Below, one piece after another: positions 34,711 through 44,941 of a DNA stretch of 64,000 nucleotides. The number at the start of each line of letters is the position of its first letter. Positions within the stretch are counted from its first letter, which is position 1. The stretch lies in NCBI RefSeq assembly GCF_026283945.1, contig NZ_JAPDPC010000004.1, positions 149,694 to 213,693 of the forward strand, in the 5' to 3' direction. The notes under the pieces were generated by a model. The model had not been told where the DNA came from, did no database searches, and saw only the letters and a list, made by a program, of their open reading frames with translations. The position numbers and the translations under genes were made by a program. The DNA comes from Dyella humicola (lineage in GTDB: Bacteria; Pseudomonadota; Gammaproteobacteria; Xanthomonadales; Rhodanobacteraceae).

Positions 34711-36140
34711 TGGTGTGGCTGCCGATCGTCATCAAGGCCTGCTATTTCCTCGCCGCTCTGCTGTTCATCCTCGGTCTCAAACGCATGAGCTCCCCACGCA
34801 CCGCACGTGGCGGCATCGTGTGGGCTGGCGTGGGTATGTTGGTCGCGGTCGTCGCCACGTTCGCCCTGCCGGACATGCACAACCGCGGGCTGATCGTGAC
34901 GGCGGTGCTGATCGGCGTGACGGCCGCGTGGTGGTCGGGCCGTCGGGTGGCGATGACCGCGATCCCCCAGATGGTGGCGCTCTATAACGGCATGGGTGGT
35001 GGTGCCGCGGCAGCCATCGGCGCATCCGAGCTGTTCAGCTACGCCGGCAGCGCGGTGACCCTGCTCGATGGCGGCCAGTTCACCGCCAACGGGGCAGACA
35101 TGCCAGGGACGGCCCAATTGACGCTGGCGGTGCTGGGTGCGCTGATCGGCTCGGTCAGCTTCTCTGGCTCGCTGATTGCCTTTGCCAAACTGCAGGGCTG
35201 GCTGGACAAGCGCTTCGTCTTTCCGGGTCAGCGCGTGGTGAACCTGCTGGTGCTGGCCGGGGCCGTCGTCCTCGGTGCCATGCTCGTGGGCGGTCAGCTG
35301 ACGTCGCCCTTGATCGTGGCGTTCTTCGTGCTGGCGCTGCTGTTCGGCCTGATGATGACCCTGCCGATCGGCGGTGCCGACATGCCGGTGGTCATCTCGC
35401 TCTACAACGCCTTTACCGGCCTGGCCGTGGCGTTCGAAGGTTTCGTACTGCAGAACGAGGCGATGATCATCGCCGGCACCGTGGTTGGCGCAGCGGGTAC
35501 CTTGCTCACCCAGTTGATGGCCAAGGCGATGAACCGCTCGATCGGCAACGTGCTGTTCGGCAGTTTCGGGGCCGCCAGCGCGTCCACGCAGGCCATCGAC
35601 GGTAGCCAGAAGCCGATCGAGGCCAGCGACGCCGCGGTGATGATGGCCTATGCCGAGCGCGTGGTGATCGTGCCGGGGTACGGCATGGCCGTGGCGCAGG
35701 CCCAGCACAAGGTGTGGGAGTTCGCCAAGCTGTTGATCGAGCGGGGCGTGAAGGTGAAATTCGCGATCCACCCGGTGGCCGGCCGCATGCCCGGCCATAT
35801 GAACGTGCTGCTGGCCGAAGCCGGCGTGCCGTACGACCTCATCGCCGACATGGACGACATCAATCCCGAGTTCCCGAACACCGACGTGGCGCTGGTGATC
35901 GGCGCCAACGACGTGGTCAATCCGCTGGCGAAGACCGATCCGGCCTCGCCGATCTACGGCATGCCGATCCTCGACGTGTCCAACGCCAAGCACGTCATCG
36001 TGGTCAAGCGCGGCAAGGGCACCGGCTTTGCCGGCATCGAAAACGCGCTGTTCTATGCCGACAACGCGCGCATGCTCTACGGCGATGGCCAGGCCGCGGC
36101 CGGGCAATTAGTCGCGGAACTGAAATCGCTGGACGTCTAG
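34710..36140 (+). CDS. pntB: NAD(P) transhydrogenase subunit beta (PntB)
   Basis: This 476-residue protein has an N-terminal membrane domain (about nine helices, with SSPRTARGGIVWAGVGM and LPIGGADMPVVISLYNAFTG) and a C-terminal NADP(H)-binding domain III (IVPGYGMAVAQAQHKVWE; HPVAGRMPGHMNVLLAEA; NDVVNP). The ATG at 34710 is 8 bases from AAGGAG. With PntAA and PntAB it makes NADPH from NADH using the proton gradient. Confidence 0.95.
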   Translation: MVWLPIVIKACYFLAALLFILGLKRMSSPRTARGGIVWAGVGMLVAVVATFALPDMHNRGLIVTAVLIGVTAAWWSGRRVAMTAIPQMVALYNGMGGGAAAAIGASELFSYAGSAVTLLDGGQFTANGADMPGTAQLTLAVLGALIGSVSFSGSLIAFAKLQGWLDKRFVFPGQRVVNLLVLAGAVVLGAMLVGGQLTSPLIVAFFVLALLFGLMMTLPIGGADMPVVISLYNAFTGLAVAFEGFVLQNEAMIIAGTVVGAAGTLLTQLMAKAMNRSIGNVLFGSFGAASASTQAIDGSQKPIEASDAAVMMAYAERVVIVPGYGMAVAQAQHKVWEFAKLLIERGVKVKFAIHPVAGRMPGHMNVLLAEAGVPYDLIADMDDINPEFPNTDVALVIGANDVVNPLAKTDPASPIYGMPILDVSNAKHVIVVKRGKGTGFAGIENALFYADNARMLYGDGQAAAGQLVAELKSLDV

Positions 36141-36145
36141 CGCGT

Positions 36146-36586
36146 TCAGCTTTTCGGCGATTTATCGCGCGCCACGCGCAGGGCGGTCACGGCCGCCACA
36201 GCCATGCCGATGATGAACCACAGGTTGTCCGTGCTTACCTGTCCCAGCGCCGCAAGCTCCAGCAATAGGCGAAAGCCTGCGGTGCGCATGGCTTCGATCA
36301 GTCCCATGCCCATCAGACCGGCGATGCGGGCCGCCGCCGTCAGCAGGTTGACGTAAATCGCCGCGGTGCCCGTGGCCAGTGCCGCCAATACCGCCGCATG
36401 GCGGCCGGCCGGCCGTACCCAGCTGCGTACCGCCTTGCCCAGGAACCAGCCGACCAGCAGGGCCAGCCACGGTAGCGGGCGCTGCATGTAGAGGGTGGGG
36501 ACCATCCAGACGGCGCCGGCGGCCAGGCCCAGCATGACGGCGCTAATCAAGGCGAATAAGGCAGAAAACGCGACCCGTGCACTCAT
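36146..36586 (-). CDS. Small membrane protein, four helices, unknown
   Basis: This 146-residue protein has four hydrophobic stretches (FSALFALISAVMLGLAAGAV; PWLALLVGWFLGKAVRSW; HAAVLAALATGTAAIYVNLL; NLWFIIGMAVAAVTALRV). Layout and size resemble uncharacterised Xanthomonadales inner-membrane proteins; no family is recognised with certainty. It is convergent with pntB, with five bases between the two stop codons and no hairpin there. Confidence 0.7.
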   Translation of the reverse strand: MSARVAFSALFALISAVMLGLAAGAVWMVPTLYMQRPLPWLALLVGWFLGKAVRSWVRPAGRHAAVLAALATGTAAIYVNLLTAAARIAGLMGMGLIEAMRTAGFRLLLELAALGQVSTDNLWFIIGMAVAAVTALRVARDKSPKS

Positions 36587-36822
36587 GGCTGGGAAAACGA
36601 AGGCAGGGTTGCAGACACGGGTTCTTCTCTGGCGTAAAACTCTCATCATAGCGCGCACGCCTGGCCACAACCCCGGTCCGAGACAGCGGGTGGCGCGTAT
36701 TCCCCTTGAGATCCGGGTCGCCCGGCCTGATCTGTGCAGGCGTGCCCGGTCGTCAACCGGCATAATAGTCAGCTCGGCGCGGCGGCTTGCCGCGCCCATC
36801 AGTGAGATTTGGCAGGATCGGC

Positions 36823-37380
36823 ATGAGCGGTTTCAGTCTAAGCAGCGAGCCCTTCACCCTGGAACGTGACTGCCAGGCAGTCATGGTGCCCCAAGGAGAA
36901 ACGGTAAGCCTGCCGGCCGGCCAGATCGGCTACATCACCCAGGCCCTGGGTGGCAGCTTCACCGTCTACGTGGAAGGCAACCTGTTCCGCATCGCCGGCA
37001 ATGACGCCGATGCGCTCGGCAAGGAGCCGCCCGCGCCGATCGAGCTGGCCGTGGATGCCACCGATGCCGACGTGGAAATGCTGGTGTGGCAGCAACTGCG
37101 CACCGTGTTCGATCCGGAGATCCCGATCAACGTGGTCGAGCTGGGTCTGGTCTATGACGTGACCGTCGACCACCTGGCGGCGGAGCAGCGCAAGGTGTAC
37201 GTGAAAATGACGCTCACCGCACCGGGTTGCGGCATGGGCGACATCCTGGTGGATGACGTGCGCACCAAGCTCGAACTGATTCCCACCGTGGCCGAGGCCG
37301 ACGTGGACCTGGTGTTCGATCCGCCGTGGAACCATTCGATGATGTCCGACGCGGCCAAACTCGAAACCGGCATGCTTTGA
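36823..37380 (+). CDS. sufT: Fe-S cluster assembly factor SufT
   Basis: This 185-residue protein has an N-terminal extension (FTLERDCQAVMVPQGETV...GYITQALGGSFTVYV) that, with the C-terminal MIP18/DUF59 domain (VFDPEIPINVVELGLVYDV; MTLTAPGCGMGDILVDDV; VFDPPWNHSMMS), defines the SufT type. It helps mature iron-sulfur proteins, for example lipoate synthase and aconitase in Staphylococcus. No other suf gene is in the window. The ATG at 36823 follows an AGGA. Confidence 0.9.
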   Translation: MSGFSLSSEPFTLERDCQAVMVPQGETVSLPAGQIGYITQALGGSFTVYVEGNLFRIAGNDADALGKEPPAPIELAVDATDADVEMLVWQQLRTVFDPEIPINVVELGLVYDVTVDHLAAEQRKVYVKMTLTAPGCGMGDILVDDVRTKLELIPTVAEADVDLVFDPPWNHSMMSDAAKLETGML

Positions 37381-37442
37381 CGCCTGCCTGGATCGCCGCG
37401 CTGACCTGCGGCCGTCGGTAGTTCTTCCCCGAAGTCGATGCA

Positions 37443-37464
37443 CGCGAGACGGGACCGTCTCGCG
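37443..37464. repeat. Inverted repeat after sufT
   Basis: CGCGAGACGG-ga-CCGTCTCGCG is a perfect 10-bp stem without a T-run, 63 bases past the sufT stop. It could stabilise a 3' end or end transcription with Rho; not an intrinsic terminator. Confidence 0.5.
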
Positions 37465-37581
37465 GCGATTGGTCGCGCCCGCAGCAAGGCTTCAGAGCCG
37501 TTCGCCTGATCCACATCAAGGTTCATAGGGTGTGGCGAAGCTCAGACTGGCGATCCGAACTTTGATCGTCAGGAGCATGGA

Positions 37582-37800
37582 ATGTTTCCCGAATTTCGCA
37601 GCTTGATCACCGAGCTCAAAGGCCAGGACCCGCGCTTTTCCAGATTGTTTCAGCGCCACAACGAACTGGATCAGGCGATCAAGAACACGGAGATGGGGCT
37701 GGTTGCCGCTGATGGCCTGATCATCGAGCAGCTCAAGAAGGAAAAGCTGCATCTGAAGGATCAGCTCTACGGCATCCTGCGCAAGGCTTCGGTGTCCTGA
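37582..37800 (+). CDS. YdcH-like small coiled protein (DUF465)
   Basis: This 72-residue protein reads FRSLITELKGQDPRFSRLFQ, then RHNELDQAIKNTE and EQLKKEKLHLKDQLYGILR, the DUF465/YdcH signature with two amphipathic helices. It probably dimerises as a helical hairpin; the biological role is unknown. It stands alone between sufT and a PPK2 gene. Confidence 0.85.
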   Translation: MFPEFRSLITELKGQDPRFSRLFQRHNELDQAIKNTEMGLVAADGLIIEQLKKEKLHLKDQLYGILRKASVS

Positions 37801-37850
37801 GCGCGTGGCCTTTCATCCAGCGCCGAACGCCGCCCCAGGCGAAATCTCCC

Positions 37851-39026
37851 ATGCAACGATCGAGGGGTGATGCCGTGTCGTCATCGAACTCCAAACGAAC
37901 ATCCGACAGCAGACGCCGTGTCGCGCCCGAATTACCGATTGCCGGGCAGGCTGCCTTGGCAGCCCTTGCACCGGACGTAAACGAGGCAACGCCCGAGCGC
38001 ATCGCGCTTGCGCAAGAGCGCGAGACGGTAAACCAGGCGATCGAATCCGCCCAGGTGCGGATGACGCATGGCATGCAGGACATCCTGACCGAGTCGACAT
38101 CGCAGGATCCCGACACCCTGGTCGACACCGTCAAGGTCATCCTCGATGGCCTCTCGTCTGACGATGCCGAGCGGCTCCGCAGCCTGATGCTGGAGAGTGA
38201 TCCGGCCCTGCGGCGCGGTTCGGCCAACCGGCATCCGGACGATGAGCTGTCGGTAGGCTGGCGCAAAGGCGAGTATCCCTATCGAAACAAGATGTCGCGC
38301 CGCAACTACGAAAGGCAGAAGTACCGGCTGCAGGTGGAGCTGTTGAAATTGCAGGCATGGGTGCGCGACACAGGGCAACGCGTGGTGATCGTGTTCGAGG
38401 GGCGCGATGCAGCGGGCAAGGGCGGCGCCATCAAGCGCTTCATGGAGCACATGAACCCGCGCGGCGCTCGCGTCGTGGCGCTTGAGAAGCCCTCGGAATC
38501 GGAACGCGGGCAGTGGTACTTCCAGCGCTATATCCAGCACCTGCCCACCGCAGGCGAAATCGTGCTGTTCGATCGATCCTGGTACAACCGCGCCGGTGTC
38601 GAGCGCGTGATGGGGTTTTGCGGGTCCAGGGAGTACGACGAATTCATGCGCCAGGTTCCCGAGTTCGAGCGGCATCTGGTGGCCAGCGGCATCCACCTTT
38701 TCAAGTTCTGGTTCTCGGTCAGTCGCAACGAGCAACGCCGCCGCTTCGACGAGCGCAAGGTGCATCCGCTCAAGCAATGGAAGCTCAGCCCGGTCGACCT
38801 CGCCTCACTGGACAAGTGGGACGCTTACACGCGCGCGAAGGAGGCGATGTTCGCCCATACCGATACGGCCGACTCACCATGGATCGTGATCCGTTCCGAT
38901 TGCAAGAAGCGCGCGCGCCTCAACGCCATGCGTCACGTGCTTGGCCGGCTGGCCTATCCCAACCGCGACGACAAAGGGATTGGTCTGGCCGATCCGCTGA
39001 TCGTGGGGCGGGCGCTGTTTGGCTGA
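37851..39026 (+). CDS. Polyphosphate kinase 2 (PPK2), long form
   Basis: This 391-residue protein has a ~120-residue variable N-terminal extension before the PPK2 core: Walker A FEGRDAAGKGGAIKR, lid region, Walker B EIVLFDRSWYNRAGVERV. PPK2 enzymes phosphorylate nucleoside di- or monophosphates with polyphosphate. The subclass cannot be fixed by eye. A shorter PPK2 paralogue is encoded at 45912-46691. The GTG/ATG choice is not critical; the ATG at 37851 is used, and a GTG at 37875 would remove eight residues. Confidence 0.92.
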   Translation: MQRSRGDAVSSSNSKRTSDSRRRVAPELPIAGQAALAALAPDVNEATPERIALAQERETVNQAIESAQVRMTHGMQDILTESTSQDPDTLVDTVKVILDGLSSDDAERLRSLMLESDPALRRGSANRHPDDELSVGWRKGEYPYRNKMSRRNYERQKYRLQVELLKLQAWVRDTGQRVVIVFEGRDAAGKGGAIKRFMEHMNPRGARVVALEKPSESERGQWYFQRYIQHLPTAGEIVLFDRSWYNRAGVERVMGFCGSREYDEFMRQVPEFERHLVASGIHLFKFWFSVSRNEQRRRFDERKVHPLKQWKLSPVDLASLDKWDAYTRAKEAMFAHTDTADSPWIVIRSDCKKRARLNAMRHVLGRLAYPNRDDKGIGLADPLIVGRALFG

Positions 39027-39045
39027 GTGTTTGGCCTGAAACGCA

Positions 39046-39075
39046 ACAGGCCCTGGCATCAAAGCCAGGGCCTGT
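39046..39075. terminator. Palindrome between convergent genes
   Basis: ACAGGCCCTGGC-atcaaa-GCCAGGGCCTGT is a perfect 12-bp stem between the PPK2 gene (+) and the asparaginase-like gene (-). T-runs are short, so termination strength is uncertain. Confidence 0.7.
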
Positions 39076-39099
39076 CATGGGTGGTGCCGCTGGATCGCG

Positions 39100-39591
39100 T
39101 CAGCCGTTCGATTCTTCGAAACGATTGGCGTCGCGGTTCTTGCGCACCTTCGCCGGATCCCACACACGACCGTTCATGGTGATGTAAACGCCGTCGGGCA
39201 GCGTCTGCACGGCAGCGACGGCGCAACCGATATTGAACACCGCGTCCGAACCCTGGAAGCGTGCCGGGTTGAGTGCGCCGGTCAACACGATCACCTTGCC
39301 CTTGATATGGGCCAGCTCGCGGGCGGTTTCGACCATGGTGTCGGTGCCGTGGGTCACCAGCACGTGGCGATGCGGTTGCGCCTCGATGGTGGAACGCACC
39401 AGGGCGCGATCTTCGGCCGCCATGTGCAGGCTGTCCTTGCGCAGGATCGGGATCACGTCGAACTGAAACGCTACGCCGAGCTGGCCAAGAATTTCGCCGA
39501 TCTGCGGCGCACCGATCTTGTAGTCCGACTTGTCGTCAAAGTAGATCTTGTCGATGGTGCCGCCGGTGGTGACGATGGTCAGATGCTGCAT
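39100..39591 (-). CDS. Short asparaginase-domain protein
   Basis: This 163-residue protein matches only the N-terminal half of bacterial L-asparaginases. It has VTTGGTIDKIYFDDKSD with the nucleophile threonine, VLVTHGTDTMVETAREL with the second catalytic Thr/Asp, and VLTGALNPARF. Typical asparaginases have ~330 residues and a C-terminal domain that completes the active site; this protein lacks it. A family of such short forms exists, so it is probably not a broken gene. Activity on asparagine is uncertain. Confidence 0.8.
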   Translation of the reverse strand: MQHLTIVTTGGTIDKIYFDDKSDYKIGAPQIGEILGQLGVAFQFDVIPILRKDSLHMAAEDRALVRSTIEAQPHRHVLVTHGTDTMVETARELAHIKGKVIVLTGALNPARFQGSDAVFNIGCAVAAVQTLPDGVYITMNGRVWDPAKVRKNRDANRFEESNG

Positions 39592-39688
39592 GGTCGGAAG
39601 TCGCGAGGGGGAGTGGCGCGCATTTTAGCTGGTAGCGCGTGCTTTCGCCGGGACGGGCGTAAACCGGCCGGCACTCCCCGGTGACAGG

Positions 39689-41338
39689 TCAATGAGGCCC
39701 GAGCAGCAAGGCGGTATCCGTGGCGTCGGTGTCGCCGAGGCGTACCAGGCCGTGTCCGACGAAACGGCGCAGCGCCGCGCCAGCTCGCGCACCGCCATGA
39801 GGCGCCGACCAGGTGTCGTGGCGCGCCAGCAACGCCGCTGCGGCGCAGCGCGCCAGGGTAAAAGCGAGGCCGCGAGCGCCAGCTTCCAGTCCATCGCGTT
39901 GCTGGGCCCGCGCTTCAAGCATGTTCATGGCTGCGTGCATGGCCGAATGGATCTCGCCTCGCGCGCGCGCGTCGATGCTGTCCGCCAGCCAGCCTTCGAT
40001 GGCGATGCGCAGTGCCTCGATGCTGTTGTCGTTCGCCAGCGCACGCAGGCTGTCCAGCGACAGCACGTTGGTGGTGCCTTCCCAGATGGCGTAAACCTGC
40101 GCATCGCGCAGCAACTGTGGCAGGCCGGTATCCTCGATATAACCCGCGCCGCCGAAGCACTCCAGGGCTTCGGAGCACAGCTTGACTGCCATCTTGCCGG
40201 TCCACAGCTTGGTCAGTGGCGTGAGCAGCCGGAGCAGGGCAGCTTCATGCGGCAGGGCCGCGCCATGCTCGACACGCCCCAGCAGGTGCGCCACTTCGAA
40301 GGTTAGCGCGAAGGCGCCTTCGAATTCAGCCTGCATATCCGCCAGCGTCTGGGCGTGCAGCGGCTGCTCGATCAACGGCCGCCCAAACGCGTGGCGCCGC
40401 GTGGCGTAGTCGCGCGCCAGGGTCAGGGCGCGTGCCATGCTCGCCACCGCGCAGATGCCATTCCAGGTTCGCGTGACGTTGAGCATCGGTGCGACCTGGC
40501 GCACGCCATGGGCGAGTTCGCCCAGCGGCCAGGCCGGCAAACCGTCCAGGTGGATTTCCGCGGTGGGTAGTTCGTGGGTGCCGAGTTTGTCCTTGAGCCG
40601 GTCGATGATCAGCTGCGGCTTGCGGCGATCGCCGTCCATGGTTTCCACATAGAACAACGCCAGCGCGCCGGCGCCCGTGCTGGCGCCTTCCGGACGCGCC
40701 AGTGCGAGCGCGGCTTCGCCCACCACGGCCGAACTGAACCATTTGCGGCCGTACAGTCGCCATTGGCCGGTGGCGTCCTGGCGTGCGATGGTCTCGGTGT
40801 TGCCCACATCCGAGCCGCCGGTGTTCTCGGTCATCCATTGGCCACTGAGCCAGAAGCTGTTGGCGTCGCGGCTGAGCAGATGTGGCAGGGCGCGTTCCAT
40901 CAAGGCTTTGTTGCCAGAAGCCTTCAGCGCCGTGGCGGCACCGTCGGTCATCGCCAGCGGGCAGGTATAGAACTCGCTGGCCAGGTGATACAGGTACACA
41001 CGGGCGAATTCTTCCAGACGTGCGTGCTCGTTGGCCTCATGGCCTGACGCGAGAACGGCGTGCGTCGTCGTGATGCCTGGTCCTTCCCGCCACGCATCGG
41101 TCAGCTCGATGCGATCGACGCGGTTGCCCCAGGCATCCCACTGGGTAAGTACAGGTTTGCGACGTGTGCTACGGCAGCTGCGCAGCCAGGCCATCTGCGC
41201 ATAGTCGCCAAGCGCCTGCAGGTCGGCATTCAATACGGCCCGGCGAGCCGAAGGCAGGGCACGATCGAGCATGCTGCGCAGCCGATGGTCGTCACGATAC
41301 GGATGCGCAAGTTGCGGCGGATCTTGCAGGAATCCCAT
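39689..41338 (-). CDS. AidB-like acyl-CoA dehydrogenase
   Basis: This 549-residue protein is close in size to E. coli AidB. It has WMTENTGGSDVGNTET (FAD-binding loop), RKWFSSAVVGEAAL, RRHAFGRPLIEQPLH and ECFGGAGYIEDTGLPQLLRD. The family are flavin acyl-CoA dehydrogenases; AidB itself binds DNA and helps protect against alkylation, while relatives act in isovaleryl-CoA type oxidation. Which role applies here is open. The start at 41338 (MGFLQDPPQ) is chosen; upstream frame enters repeat copy B. Confidence 0.88.
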   Translation of the reverse strand: MGFLQDPPQLAHPYRDDHRLRSMLDRALPSARRAVLNADLQALGDYAQMAWLRSCRSTRRKPVLTQWDAWGNRVDRIELTDAWREGPGITTTHAVLASGHEANEHARLEEFARVYLYHLASEFYTCPLAMTDGAATALKASGNKALMERALPHLLSRDANSFWLSGQWMTENTGGSDVGNTETIARQDATGQWRLYGRKWFSSAVVGEAALALARPEGASTGAGALALFYVETMDGDRRKPQLIIDRLKDKLGTHELPTAEIHLDGLPAWPLGELAHGVRQVAPMLNVTRTWNGICAVASMARALTLARDYATRRHAFGRPLIEQPLHAQTLADMQAEFEGAFALTFEVAHLLGRVEHGAALPHEAALLRLLTPLTKLWTGKMAVKLCSEALECFGGAGYIEDTGLPQLLRDAQVYAIWEGTTNVLSLDSLRALANDNSIEALRIAIEGWLADSIDARARGEIHSAMHAAMNMLEARAQQRDGLEAGARGLAFTLARCAAAALLARHDTWSAPHGGARAGAALRRFVGHGLVRLGDTDATDTALLLGPH

Positions 41339-41413
41339 GGTCGGCCCTCGACGGATCGGTGTCGTCGAGTATAGGCGCGGGCGTTTCCATCGTCTGCCGG
41401 CGCGCTGCTGTGC

Positions 41414-42086
41414 TCCTTCTCCCCTTCGGGGAGAAGGTTGGGATGAGGGGTGGGTGCTCGCGATGACGCGATGACCGAGCGATATCGCCAGCTTGCCGCC
41501 TACGCAGCGGGCGTTCCGAACCGCTGCCGCGGTCCGGGTCACTTTTCTTTTGCTGGCCCAAAAGAAAAGTAACCCAAAGTAGTGGCCTAAAGAGCCAGAG
41601 CTCATAGCATGGCGCGGGATACGAGCCTGACGGGCGTGGCCAGCCTAATGAGTGGCGGCCCACGGCCTACACACTGCGGCTACACGCGCAACGCGCCGAG
41701 GCGCAGAGGGCTTAAGGCGTCGGTGGTGGGGCGGCCATCTGAGCATCGGAATACCGTAAGCGGCTCGACCGTCGGCCAAGCCTGCCTTGAGTCCTCGCCG
41801 CTTTGGCGCGTTGCGGGGTAGCCGCTGTGTCTCGCCGTGGGCGACCAGCTATCTGCTCGCGCATACCTTCCAACGCTTCTATCTCACGAAATGCTGCCAG
41901 CTCTAGAGGCCGTTTTCTTTGGGTTACTTTTCTTTTGGGCCAGCAAAAGAAAAGTGACTCGAGCGCCGGCAGGCGATCGAAACGCCCGCTGCGTAAGCGG
42001 CAACCTGGCGATACCGCTCGATTGTCGCGTCAAAGGCGAACACCCGCCCCTCATCCCAACCTTCTCCCCCGAAAGGGAGAAGGAGT
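41414..42086. repeat. Large inverted-repeat element, copy B
   Basis: This ~670-bp element aligns along its length to copy A (13752-14416), but as the reverse complement. Both ends hold the TTTTCTTTT...AAAAGAAAA hairpin beside AACCCAAAG (41538-41578 and 41917-41957) and outer CCTTCTCCCC/GGGGAGAAGG hairpins (41414-41437, 42060-42083). No transposase frame is present. It lies between the 5' end of the AidB-like gene and the 3' end of the DUF2069 gene; the interval 41339-42102 holds nothing else. Confidence 0.85.
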
Positions 42087-42102
42087 AAGCGCGGGTGGCT
42101 CG

Positions 42103-43091
<989 letters not shown>

Positions 43092-43184
43092 TCAGGCCCT
43101 GTTGTCCGTCGGTTCACGCCCTGCCCATGGGCCCGGCGACATCATGGGTTGCCTCCGATGCCGAACGCCGAGGAAGGAACAAAC

Positions 43185-44462
43185 ATGGCCTTGCGCTTCG
43201 ATCGCGACCGGCTACGCAGCTTCAGCCATTTCGTGTGGCATCGCTTCGTGGACGACAAGTGCTTCGAGACGGCGGGTGCGCTGTCCTATACGACGCTGGT
43301 TTCGCTGGTGCCGCTGATCGTCGCTTCGCTGGCGATCTTCGCCGCGTTTCCGGTTTTTGCTGAAGAACGCACCACGCTGATCGCGTTCGTCTTCAGCAAC
43401 TTCGTGCCGGCTGCGGGCGAGCGGGTGCAGGAGTACCTCAACAGCTTTGCCGACAATGCCAGCAAATTGACCGGCATCAGCATTCTGGTGATGTTCTTCA
43501 GTGCCTTGTCGATGATGGTGAGCATCGAGGACCGGCTCAATCGCATCTGGCGAGTGCGGCGTGCGCGCGGATGGGGCTCCCGCCTGCTGCTGTATTGGGC
43601 AGCGCTCACGCTGGGTCCGGTGCTGGTCGTGGGCGGCCTGATCGTGTCGTCGTACGTCACCGCGCTGCCGCTGCTGCACAGCGCGACCGACGACTTGGGG
43701 CTGCGCCAGCGCCTGTTGTCCACGCTGCCTTTCATCGTCACCTTCGTGACGCTGGCGCTACTGTATTTCGTGGTGCCCAATCGCCGGGTGCGCTGGCAGG
43801 ATGCGCTTATAGGCGCCTTCCTCGGTGCGGTGCTGTTCGAGTTCGCACGCTGGGGCTTCGCGCGATTCATCCATCACGCGCAGACCTACCAGCAGATCTA
43901 TGGCGCGGCCATGGCCGCGATTCCGATCTTCCTGCTGTGGATCTACCTGTCGTGGGTGATCGTGATTCTTTGCGCGTCGATCGCCGCTTCGATTTCGGCG
44001 TTCGACTACCAGCCGCCAACGATGTGCCTGTCCGACGATGCGGCATTTCTTGGCCTGTTGGTGGTGCTGGGGCACTTCGTGGATGCGCATCGGCGAGGGC
44101 AGCGGCTTGAGCCAACCAGCTTGCGTCTGAGCGAGCCCTATCTGAATAGTGGCATGATCGCGGCTTATTTCGACGACCTGCACCGCGCTGACGTGATCCG
44201 TCGCGAGGAAGGTGGCGGATGGCTGTTGAGTCGCAGCCTGGACACTACCGATTTGCTTCGCATCTATGCCCACAGCCCTTACCGCCTGCCGTTGCGCCCG
44301 GCCCAGGAAGCGCAGGAGCGGCGCATACGTTTGCCGTCGGAGTTGATCGCGTTGCTGGATACGGCGGCGCTGTCACTCAATGCCACCCTCGGCACGCGGC
44401 TCGATCAAGCCTATCCGCCGGCTTTGCCGGCCACGAACGATTCCGAGGATATTCGCTCATGA
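43185..44462 (+). CDS. YihY/BrkB-family inner-membrane protein
   Basis: This 425-residue protein has six helices in the YihY/virulence factor BrkB domain (CFETAGALSYTTLVSLVPLI; PNRRVRWQDALIGAFLGAVLFEFA; TYQQIYGAAMAAIPIFLLWIY, each helix separate), and a ~150-residue cytoplasmic C-terminal extension with a winged-helix-like segment. Such proteins were once called RNase BN; that activity belongs to another gene. Its role is unknown. AAGGA lies 7 bases before the ATG at 43185. It overlaps the TlpA-like gene by 4 bases. Confidence 0.88.
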   Translation: MALRFDRDRLRSFSHFVWHRFVDDKCFETAGALSYTTLVSLVPLIVASLAIFAAFPVFAEERTTLIAFVFSNFVPAAGERVQEYLNSFADNASKLTGISILVMFFSALSMMVSIEDRLNRIWRVRRARGWGSRLLLYWAALTLGPVLVVGGLIVSSYVTALPLLHSATDDLGLRQRLLSTLPFIVTFVTLALLYFVVPNRRVRWQDALIGAFLGAVLFEFARWGFARFIHHAQTYQQIYGAAMAAIPIFLLWIYLSWVIVILCASIAASISAFDYQPPTMCLSDDAAFLGLLVVLGHFVDAHRRGQRLEPTSLRLSEPYLNSGMIAAYFDDLHRADVIRREEGGGWLLSRSLDTTDLLRIYAHSPYRLPLRPAQEAQERRIRLPSELIALLDTAALSLNATLGTRLDQAYPPALPATNDSEDIRS

Positions 44463-44938
44463 AATGGTTGAAGTCTGTTGCCACTTTTGGCGTCGCCTTT
44501 GCACTGGCAGGTGCGGCGCACGCAGCCATGCCTGAGCAACCTTCGATCAAGGTGACCACGCTCGACGGCAAGTCATTCGATCTGGGAGCACAGCGTGGCA
44601 AATGGGTGATCGTGAATTACTGGGCGACATGGTGCGTGCCCTGCATCAAGGAAATGCCGGATATCTCCAGGTTCGTCAGCGCGCATCCGGACAAGGTTAC
44701 CGCCATCGGGTTGGCCTACGAGGACAGCGACAAGGCGGATATCCAGGCCTTTGTGGCCAAGCATCCGGTGAGCTATCCCATCGCCCAGGTCACGTTGGAC
44801 AAGCCGATCAAGGATTTCGACGAGCCGCGCGGACTGCCTACCACCTGGCTGATCAGTCCTGACGGCAAGGTAGCCAAGCGCTTTCTAGGACCGGTGACCG
44901 AAAGCTCGCTCGGCCAGGCCATCGGCCTCGGTAAATAG
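44459..44938 (+). CDS. TlpA-like periplasmic thioredoxin
   Basis: This 159-residue protein has a signal peptide (MKWLKSVATFGVAFALAGAA), a thioredoxin fold, and the active-site motif YWATWCVPCIKEMP (Cys-Val-Pro-Cys), with cis-Pro GLPTTWLIS. It probably reduces periplasmic disulfides, as in cytochrome c maturation or repair. The ATG overlaps the YihY-family stop. It is followed 3 bases later by acylphosphatase. Confidence 0.9.
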   Translation: MKWLKSVATFGVAFALAGAAHAAMPEQPSIKVTTLDGKSFDLGAQRGKWVIVNYWATWCVPCIKEMPDISRFVSAHPDKVTAIGLAYEDSDKADIQAFVAKHPVSYPIAQVTLDKPIKDFDEPRGLPTTWLISPDGKVAKRFLGPVTESSLGQAIGLGK

Positions 44939-44941
44939 CCG

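Noticed and set aside
39100..39591. Asparaginase-like gene considered as a truncated pseudogene
   Set aside because: It has an intact start, stop and both N-domain catalytic threonine motifs, and short single-domain forms exist as a family.
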